Origin: Promethearchaeota archaeon
GTDB lineage: Archaea > Asgardarchaeota > Lokiarchaeia > Sigynarchaeales > SOKP01
Length of the DNA stretch: 17,317 bases
Direction of reading: 5' to 3'
NCBI GenBank assembly: GCA_014729315.1
Contig: WJKD01000458.1
Location: forward strand, 1 to 17,317
In this document: piece by piece, positions 1-6,500 of the stretch
How positions within the stretch are numbered: position 1 is the stretch's first letter
How the letters are laid out: each line of letters starts with the position of its first letter
Notes under the pieces: generated by a model
What the model was told of the DNA's origin: nothing
Database searches by the model: none
What the model saw: the letters and a program-made list of their open reading frames with translations, nothing else
Made by a program: the position numbers and the translations under genes

Positions 1-300
1 ATACGTATTAATAAACTACCCGTTCAATTTTAATTCTATTTTTTCATACGAAAAAAATACCTTAATCTTCCATAAGATTTATACTTTAGAGTAGATTACA
101 ATATAAATAAATATAAAAAGATGTATTTTATATATCTTTTATAAAAATATATCGATAACAATCACTCTGAGATTCGAGTGTTTCATATTAGATAAAACAA
201 TTATCAACTATCGAAAATATTAGAAAAGTCTGATAAAATTATTCACCTACAAATAATAAAAAAAGATATCACAAATTAAAAAATGGATTGATAAACGATT
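1..300. other. AT-rich leader region without a gene
   Basis: I see no convincing coding region here. The stretch is very AT-rich. It holds an inverted repeat, AAAAGAT at 116-122 and ATCTTTT at 134-140, with an 11-base loop, which could be a weak terminator for a gene left of the window. CACTC at 163-167 and GAGTG at 176-180 form a shorter repeat. The promoter of the small GTPase gene should lie in the last 100 bases, but no single TATA box stands out. Confidence 0.5.
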
Positions 301-861
301 ATGGTTGAGCCGAAAAGTTCCAAAATCGATAAATACATAAGAAAGAATTACATGAAAATAATTCTCGCAGGAGACGGTGCTGTCGGGAAAACTACTATGG
401 GAAAACGATTAGCTGGGAATTTAGGCACAGAAAATAACATCAAAATGACCCCCGGAGTTGAATTTCACAGCCTAGTAATTGATAGCTACGAACCAATTAA
501 AATTCAATTGTGGGACCTTGGAGGGCAAAAACAATTTAGGGAGCTTCAAGACGACTTTTTTGACAAAGCTACTATCGTCATACTTATGTTTTCCGTAGAT
601 AGATATCATACTTTTATGAACCTTGAATCATGGCTGGATTTAATTCCCTCCAATCTATTAGACAAAATATACTTAATCGCGAATAAAATAGATTCTGATA
701 ACCGCACAGTTCCCAGAAAAAAGGCATTACAGTTTGCTAACTTGCATAACATGACATATTATGAAATTTCGGCAATTACGGGCAGAGGCTTTGAGGAATT
801 TCAAGAAGACTTGCTCAATACTATCGAATATCTGTATGTGGTTCAGACAGAAAACGATTAA
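301..861 (+). CDS. Small Ras/Arf-like GTPase
   Basis: A complete 186-residue small GTPase, the normal length for the Ras superfamily, presumably a cytosolic GTP-driven switch. All G boxes are visible: the P-loop GDGAVGKTT at residues 24-32, switch I Thr50 in KMTPGVEFH, WDLGGQ at 71-76 with the catalytic-type Gln76, NKID at 128-131 and SAITG at 157-161. The DLGGQ form of G3 resembles Arf, G-alpha and Roc GTPases more than the DTAGQ of Rab/Ras, while the TPGVEF switch I is Rab/Ras-like. Such mixtures are known from Asgard archaeal GTPases. There is no C-terminal Cys for prenylation and no N-terminal myristoylation Gly, so it is probably not lipid-anchored. I kept the ATG at 301; the ATG at codon 18 would start right before the first beta strand. 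No Shine-Dalgarno is seen. A decayed paralogue lies downstream on the same strand. The cellular role and partners are unknown. Confidence 0.93.
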   Translation: MVEPKSSKIDKYIRKNYMKIILAGDGAVGKTTMGKRLAGNLGTENNIKMTPGVEFHSLVIDSYEPIKIQLWDLGGQKQFRELQDDFFDKATIVILMFSVDRYHTFMNLESWLDLIPSNLLDKIYLIANKIDSDNRTVPRKKALQFANLHNMTYYEISAITGRGFEEFQEDLLNTIEYLYVVQTEND

Positions 862-867
862 ATATCC

Positions 868-904
868 GTCTGTTATTAATTTAAAAAAGCTTATAAAAAC
901 AGAC
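868..904 (+). terminator. Stem-loop just after the GTPase gene
   Basis: GTCTGTT (868-874) and AACAGAC (898-904) are perfect 7-base inverted repeats around an A/T-rich loop, beginning 7 bases after the GTPase stop codon. Position suggests a terminator or 3' RNA-stabilising hairpin. There is no T-run after the stem, so this is a weak call. Confidence 0.3.
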
Positions 905-1130
905 TAATCTCACTCAGACCTATTTTTACTAGCACAATAAATTACGCATTTTCTGCTCACTTTATCAAATGTAGAATATCTAAAAGAAGAAGACTCATCT
1001 TTATATCGTACTATGTAGCCTCTATAAATTAAGTAGATAACCATTAAAAGATGTTGAAAAATGTTAAAAGATGCGATTAGTTAGATTTTGCATGCTTTTG
1101 TCGGTGTTTTTTCAAAATAGTGTCTTTTAA

Positions 1131-1625
1131 GTGATTCTATGCGGGGAAAATGTTATCAGAAAGATATTAATTGCTCAAAGACTCGCTAACACATTTAAGT
1201 TTGGTATAAACCCTAAAATGACACATGAATTGGAATTTCACTCAGTATAGATTAGAAACTCGCTCAAATACGATTTACAGATTTGGGATCTAGACGGATA
1301 GACCAATTCCGCTTTTTCCAAGACTTTATGTTTAATGACGCATCGCTCATTATTCTTATCTATTTTGTCAAATAGTATCATTTTTTTCAAATCTCTCGTC
1401 TTGGGTTTCGATGTTTCCTAAAATTCAGAAGTTGTTACACGACTTTATTTTTTAGCAAATAGAATCGATATCGAGAATAGAGCGTTAACAACCAAAAAGT
1501 GCGCAAAATTTACGGAAAAAAAAAATATGAAATATTTTAAAATCTCTGCTTTAACAAGCAAGGGATTTGACGAGTTCGAAAAAGATTTGATCAGAACCAT
1601 CGAATTGTATATTATGGTTTCGTAG
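1131..1625 (+). pseudogene. Degraded paralogue of the small GTPase
   Basis: Translating this stretch in shifting frames gives a recognisable but ruined copy of the upstream GTPase. The first segment contains KMTHELEFHSV, matching KMTPGVEFHSL, then a TAG stop, then DLQIWDLDG, matching IQLWDLGG, then another TAG. After a frame change, DQFRFFQDFMFNDASLIIL matches the segment around KQFRELQDDFFDKATIVIL. After further frame changes, LANRID matches IANKID (G4), and ISALTSKGFDEFEKDL matches the G5 and last-helix region, ending at a TAG at 1623-1625. The P-loop is destroyed (CGENVIRKI in place of GDGAVGKTT). At least two internal stops and two or more frameshifts rule out a functional GTPase. The order and spacing match the intact gene, so it is an old tandem duplicate. 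The 5' limit is approximate, because homology fades before 1131. Confidence 0.85.
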
Positions 1626-1936
1626 AAAAGGGATTATTTCGTTAGAAAAAGAGTTCGCAAAGTGAAAAATGATCTCGTAAACTTATTTTAAGCAGTAGAA
1701 TTTTATTAATTTTGAAAAGTTATGATGTAATTTTCGCTTCTTTTATACAAAGAGGTCAAGCAAGTGGAGATCATACTTTCTTAGAATTTTGTCATACTCG
1801 AATTTATCGAAATCCTTAACCGATTTATCATATTGGATTATGAGATAATCATATTATCGACTATAATCAAATACTTTAAATATTTAGCATTCAATTTGTA
1901 TTATAAGAAAACTAAACTCAACACAATTGATTAAAA
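1626..1936. other. Intergenic region before the Cys-repeat peptide
   Basis: No gene is visible in this 311-base gap between the GTPase pseudogene and the Cys-rich peptide gene. The last 70 bases carry the probable promoter of the peptide gene. The rest is AT-rich sequence with no repeat that I can support. Confidence 0.5.
1875..1882 (+). promoter_or_regulatory. Probable TATA box of the peptide gene
   Basis: TTTAAATA is a standard archaeal TATA-type sequence and sits 55-62 bases before the peptide ATG at 1937. That spacing is close to that of the matching boxes before the two large - strand genes. A second candidate, TTATAAG at 1901-1907, lies closer and would give an almost leaderless transcript. 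No Shine-Dalgarno precedes the ATG. Confidence 0.4.
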
Positions 1937-2056
1937 ATGAAAATTGAAAAGAAAGAGAAGAAAACCAGCGCAGCGTGTAAATGCGGCGGTGGATGCGTAA
2001 GCTCCTCGTGCAAGTGCGGTGGCGGCTGCATTTGTAAGTGTGGCGGCGGATGTTAA
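1937..2056 (+). CDS. Cys/Gly-rich repeat peptide, putative RiPP precursor
   Basis: A 39-residue ORF (ATG to TAA). A Lys/Glu-rich N-terminal part of 13 residues (MKIEKKEKKTSAA) is followed by three exact copies of C-K-C-G-G-G-C at residues 14-20, 25-31 and 33-39. The first two are separated by VSSS and the last two by a single Ile. There are nine Cys and nine Gly, and the last residue is Cys. No membrane or signal segment is seen. The core is GC-rich against very AT-rich surroundings, because Gly and Cys codons dominate. A radical SAM/SPASM enzyme with a PqqD-like domain starts about 110 bases downstream on the same strand. I therefore infer that the peptide is the precursor of a modified peptide, with the charged N-terminus as a short leader and the Cys repeats as core, perhaps thioether-crosslinked as in ranthipeptides or sactipeptides. 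The alternative is a small metallothionein-like metal-binding protein, since CxC motifs are typical of metallothioneins. That it is a real gene I consider likely; the function is inference. Confidence 0.72.
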   Translation: MKIEKKEKKTSAACKCGGGCVSSSCKCGGGCICKCGGGC

Positions 2057-2148
2057 ACCGATTAACTTTAACTTTAAATTTTTAACTCTATTTTTATTTT
2101 ATCTTTATCTTCTACTTTTACATTATTATCTCAACTTTTTTATGCATA
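2057..2148 (+). promoter_or_regulatory. T-rich spacer between peptide and maturase genes
   Basis: The gap is almost free of G and strongly pyrimidine-rich, with repeated T-runs from about 2077 to 2140. Archaeal RNA polymerase stops at U-rich tracts without needing a hairpin, so this could end most transcripts after the peptide and leave only some readthrough into the enzyme gene. TTTAAATT at 2073-2080 could instead be a TATA box for a separate enzyme transcript. Both readings are inference. Confidence 0.35.
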
Positions 2149-2166
2149 GTGGCGTACCTTTATACT

Positions 2167-3462
2167 ATGAATCTACGCAATATGCCCTACATTCCAAACC
2201 ATATCTCTTTCAGGCGATATAGAGAGATTGATGTATATGATTTAAAAAACAACGAATCGTTCTTAATTGACGAGGAAGCTTTTTCCCTGTTAAAATCAAT
2301 CGACGGAGATACAAGCTACGCACAAATCTTACAGAAATATCCGGAGAGTAAAAAGGAGGAAATTAAAGATGCTCTACAACAGTTTATCGATTTAGGTATT
2401 GTCGATAATAAGTCAGATGCTCAAAAACTTTCGCTATCAAAAAAAACCGAATATTCATCACCGAAGCTCCCCAATAAAAATCCGTTTTCCAAACCATATC
2501 TTCAAAACATCATGATAAATATTACCGAACGCTGTAATCTCTCTTGTAAACATTGCTATATTACAGATAAAAACACGTTGGATATGCCTTTGGAAAGATT
2601 AAAAGCTTTGATTAAAGATTTTTACAAATTGCAGGGAATTCGTTTGATTCTCACAGGAGGAGAACCTTTTCTTTATTCCGAATTGAAAGCTCTATTAGAA
2701 TTTCTAAAAAAGTTCCCTCTTCAAAAAGTTATGCTCTCAAACGGCGTTCTAATTGGAAAGGATCAACGCATTCTCGATCTATTGAGAGATAATTATTTCG
2801 AAGTATTTGTAAGTATAGACGGGCTTGAAGCGTCTCACAACGATTTTAGAGATGCGAACTGCTTCCATGACGCGATTAATGGTATTAAAACCTTACTCGA
2901 CAACCATATCGCCGTTTCTATTAACACTATGGTTCATAAACAAAATTTGCACGAATTTATTGAGCTATATGAATTAATTAGCTCTTTGGGAGAAATACGG
3001 AACTGGTCGATCGATATCCCTACATTTGACGACCAAACGCCGAAAGAAATCATTGATAGATACGCAATAACTCCGAAAGAGGGTGGTAGGATATTAAAAA
3101 ATTACGGCTGGGGCGTAGTGTTTGAATCCGGCGGGGTAATATCGGGAAGCGAAGAATCTGTGGAATACGCGTGCGGACCCCATTTAATAGCGATTGATGT
3201 GTTAGGAAATATCACTAAGTGCGGATTTTTTTCGGAGCAAAACATCGGAAAAGTGTTTGAGATTGGGTTGAAAAAAGGATGGAAATTGATTCAGAAAGAA
3301 TTAAATTGGACTCTGGATGAGTTAGAATGCAACAAAATAAATTGCGAGTTTATGAACGATTGTCGGGGAGGGTGCCGTTATCGTGCTCTAAAGAATTCAG
3401 GAAGCGTATACGGCGTTGATTCGTTTAAATGTTATCAGTTTGGAAAAATGAGCGAAGAGTAA
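2167..3462 (+). CDS. Radical SAM/SPASM peptide maturase with PqqD-like domain
   Basis: A 431-residue enzyme from the ATG at 2167. A GTG at 2149 would add six residues, and neither start has a Shine-Dalgarno. Residues about 9-82 look like a PqqD-type RiPP recognition element, which binds precursor leaders: a beta segment (VYDLKNNESFLIDEEAF), then helices ending in FIDLGIVDN. The radical SAM core follows, with the cluster motif C123-NLS-C127-KH-C130 binding the [4Fe-4S] that cleaves S-adenosylmethionine, GGEP at 164-167, and SNG and VSIDG strands. The C-terminal SPASM domain has seven Cys (336, 352, 388, 393, 399, 403, 422), enough for two auxiliary clusters. Its middle is Cx4C-x5-C-x3-C, where the common form is Cx2C-x5-C-x3-C. 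In known SPASM maturases such clusters support thioether, C-C or epimerising chemistry on peptides. The Cys-repeat peptide immediately upstream is the obvious candidate substrate. The enzyme class is firm; the exact reaction cannot be told. No protease or exporter gene is next to it in this window. Confidence 0.9.
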   Translation: MNLRNMPYIPNHISFRRYREIDVYDLKNNESFLIDEEAFSLLKSIDGDTSYAQILQKYPESKKEEIKDALQQFIDLGIVDNKSDAQKLSLSKKTEYSSPKLPNKNPFSKPYLQNIMINITERCNLSCKHCYITDKNTLDMPLERLKALIKDFYKLQGIRLILTGGEPFLYSELKALLEFLKKFPLQKVMLSNGVLIGKDQRILDLLRDNYFEVFVSIDGLEASHNDFRDANCFHDAINGIKTLLDNHIAVSINTMVHKQNLHEFIELYELISSLGEIRNWSIDIPTFDDQTPKEIIDRYAITPKEGGRILKNYGWGVVFESGGVISGSEESVEYACGPHLIAIDVLGNITKCGFFSEQNIGKVFEIGLKKGWKLIQKELNWTLDELECNKINCEFMNDCRGGCRYRALKNSGSVYGVDSFKCYQFGKMSEE

Positions 3463-3469
3463 TTTTTTT
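3463..3469 (+). terminator. T-run after the maturase gene
   Basis: Seven T residues start directly at the TAA stop of the radical SAM gene. Archaeal termination commonly uses such T-tracts. The next gene is convergent, so a terminator is expected here. Confidence 0.4.
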
Positions 3470-3524
3470 CTCAATCATGTTTCTTATGTAAAATAATTAT
3501 CATTTCCTAAGCATATTGACTTTA

Positions 3525-3536
3525 CAGACATGTCTG
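3525..3536. repeat. Perfect 12-bp palindrome in convergent gap
   Basis: CAGACATGTCTG is a perfect dyad with no loop, flanked at matching distance by TTT and AAA. It lies between the convergent 3' ends of the maturase and the first large surface-protein gene. A dyad of this kind could bind a dimeric DNA-binding protein, but its position at gene ends rather than at a promoter makes an operator unlikely. Chance cannot be excluded. Confidence 0.4.
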
Positions 3537-3559
3537 AAAAATTTAGAAGGAATAAAATC

Positions 3560-3568
3560 AAAAAAAAA
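3560..3568 (-). terminator. T-run after the first large receptor gene
   Basis: Nine A residues on the + strand form a T9 tract on the - strand, about 30 bases past the stop codon of the 1,504-residue gene. This fits an archaeal T-tract terminator. Confidence 0.4.
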
Positions 3569-3596
3569 GAAATTAATGTATAAAAATTGCAATGGT

Positions 3597-6500
3597 TTAG
3601 AGGTTTTCCCCGCAAGATGGACAGAATTTTGCATCTTCGTGCACGAGAGAATCGCATTTCGGCCACTTGGACACGTATGTGCCGACCTTTTCGTTGAAAA
3701 CCATTTGTTTTCCACAATGGGAACAATATTTCTCCGAAAGATACATAGGCTCTCCACAATTATTACAGATTTTTGTAGAATCAATGAAAGGAAGGTCCAT
3801 CTCATCCTTACGTTTGTCGATTTTCTTCTTTTCGATCACTCGATTAATAAAGAATCCCAGAAATCCTGCGAGCACGAATGGGACAACAACATAGGCTAAC
3901 AAAATTCCTGTTTCAAGAGTAATTAATTCTGTAGTAGTCACTATCGAGATTAACACAGTTACTAAGAATACAATAGTTTTATATCCGAGACGCGTGATAA
4001 GACGAGAGCCATTTTGATCCTTAAGATAAAGTAACAAACTCTCCGAGGCGCCTTGTTCTTTCTGCGTTTTAATATTTGTTATGGTTTTTTGCAATTGAAT
4101 AAGCGTACTAATTGCTACTAACACGAGAGATGTAAAAAAAACTGCGATTACGGAAAGGTAAAGCCGTGGAATTTGAACTGCTCCAAAATCAAATGTGGAT
4201 TCAATAAGATAATAGCGGAACCAGTCAATCATGTATCCTATCATTAATAGTGTAATAATGTTAACCAACATGAAGCCTATCTGAATTGCTTCAAGTAAAA
4301 CATTTTTGAAAGCGAGTTTTTCTTGATAGATATTATTAGTTATATCTCTGCTCATTAAAACCATATAACCTAACACTGCGATTAAAAGACTTGTGCCAAT
4401 CATCATCAAAGCGACTTCGGGTGCCCAAAATGCGAGTAAAAGTCCTATTCCGAACACAGCGATGTTAACACCCACAATACCCATATATGCTATCATGAAT
4501 GGGAGCAGTTTTTTCTCGCTTTCTTGCGAACTCACTCGAATTTGCGATTCCTCTTTACTCTGCTCTTTAATCTCATCTAAATCCTCTGTTTCTATAGATT
4601 TAGCTGATTTTTGCTTTAATTCCTTGTAAACTAATTCCTTACGAATCTTTTCATGACTGGTATTCTTCAATGTAATATATCCAAACGCAACCATAAAACC
4701 AACGCATGCGGAAATGATACCTATTAAGAAAAGTTGAGCCAGTTCGGCTTCGAAAGAGGGTAATTCTGGATAGAATTCGATCTCTCTTTCTTCTGTAAAC
4801 TCAATTTCGTTACCAAAAACATCAACAACAATCACTTGATAATATAATGTCCGAAGATCTCCCGGTAAATCGTCGAGCGTTCCCGTATAGGTTGGGCTAT
4901 TCGCTTCGAGTTCTAATTCGTCCCACGAATCGTCATCGTTAAAAGAATATTTTAAGTAAACTTTAGAGACATATTCGTTATCACTCGTTATTTCAATTTC
5001 AAAGTCATAATCTTTTCCCGATGAGTACCTGTCTTTCTCTTTAAATAATCCTTCGCTGTCCCATCTAAACATAGGCATATCATACGAGAAATATAATCCG
5101 TCTGCGTCCAAATCCTCAACATTCCCTGCCATATCAACCGTCTTTACATAATATTGAACCAAAGATGTTTCTTGGTCTCCCGGTATGGTACCTTCGTAAT
5201 AGTCATCACCAACGGGAGTCATTGGAATAGTTATTAAGGGACCATTATCCTTTTTATATATTAAATCAATCGTAAAACTTACCTCGTCTTCGGCTTTTAC
5301 TCTAATCTTTACATTTTGACGGGGAATGGGATCTATTGTCCAATTATTTGACCTTTCAGTTATAGAGGGTGCGCTATAATCAACATATATCCATCCTGAT
5401 TTAAATTCTTCGTTACTTGCTTGATCTTTTAGTTTTAAATTAAACGAATAGTTCCCATCGTTAAGAAAATCACCTAAATCGTTCTTACCATCGAAGATAA
5501 TTTCATCTGCCTCTTCCGCGATGACATTTTTCCTAATTATTCTCTGAAGAGAACTGTTTCTGGTGAAATAAACCTCTGTATCGCTTCCATCGGACAAAAC
5601 CCGTGCATAAAATATATCTGACTGATAAGAGGTGACGAATGAATTGTTTAGAAACGATATTGTTGATGCATCGCTCCAGGACTCACCATTATCACTCGAA
5701 ATTAATTCTTTATATTTTGGAACTAATCCAGAGTAAAAATCACTAATAAAAATTGCATGAATTATTCCCGAAGATATCCCATTTTGTTGAGTTATGAATA
5801 GCTGTGGTTTGCTATACTGACTTAATTCATAAAATACACCCATTGGAATATTTGGCTTATATACATCATCTTTCCATCCCGCACCAGAACTCAGGTTTAA
5901 TGTTGCGAACGTAAAATTAGCAAGTAACAAGGTATTGTTTCTAGTTGGAAGTACAACATGAATTAAATTATTAGCTCGGTCATAGACTATATCTGGACAG
6001 ATGTATAAATCGTTCTCTACATACCATGTCTTTGACTCTTTCCAGGTAAATCCAAGATCGTCAGATCGCACGACGCTATATTTAGGTACGGTTGAGTAAT
6101 ATACTGAAAAAAGGGTTCCATTGTCGGTAAATGCGAAACTTACATCTTCTTGTACATCAGATCCGAACAAGGAATTATCCGATAAATCTATTGGATCTTG
6201 AAATGTGGCTCCTTGATCATAACTTCGATAAAGAAATTTCTGATTTTGCAACCCAATATAAACACAGACTATATCTTCCCACGCAGATCCATCAAATGCT
6301 TGTATATATCCAGTAGTTTCGTATACTATAGTTGGAGCTGACCAGGTCGTACCTCGATTCTCCGATTTTGTAAGATATATAATATTCCTTCCAGACTCTA
6401 TCGTATTATAGAGCAAATATAATGTTCCTGATGTCGAAATGAAAATCCGCGGATCAAGGTCTTCCCACACATTATCTGTTAATACTTTCTCGCCACTAAG

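Noticed and set aside
1044..1073. Two copies of TTAAAAGATG as a possible regulatory direct repeat
   Set aside because: Short, AT-rich and next to a pseudogene; likely chance.
2019..2222. A 67-residue + strand ORF overlapping the peptide and maturase starts
   Set aside because: It reads the Cys-repeat gene and the T-rich spacer in another frame, giving a low-complexity hydrophobic product, and overlaps two better-supported genes.
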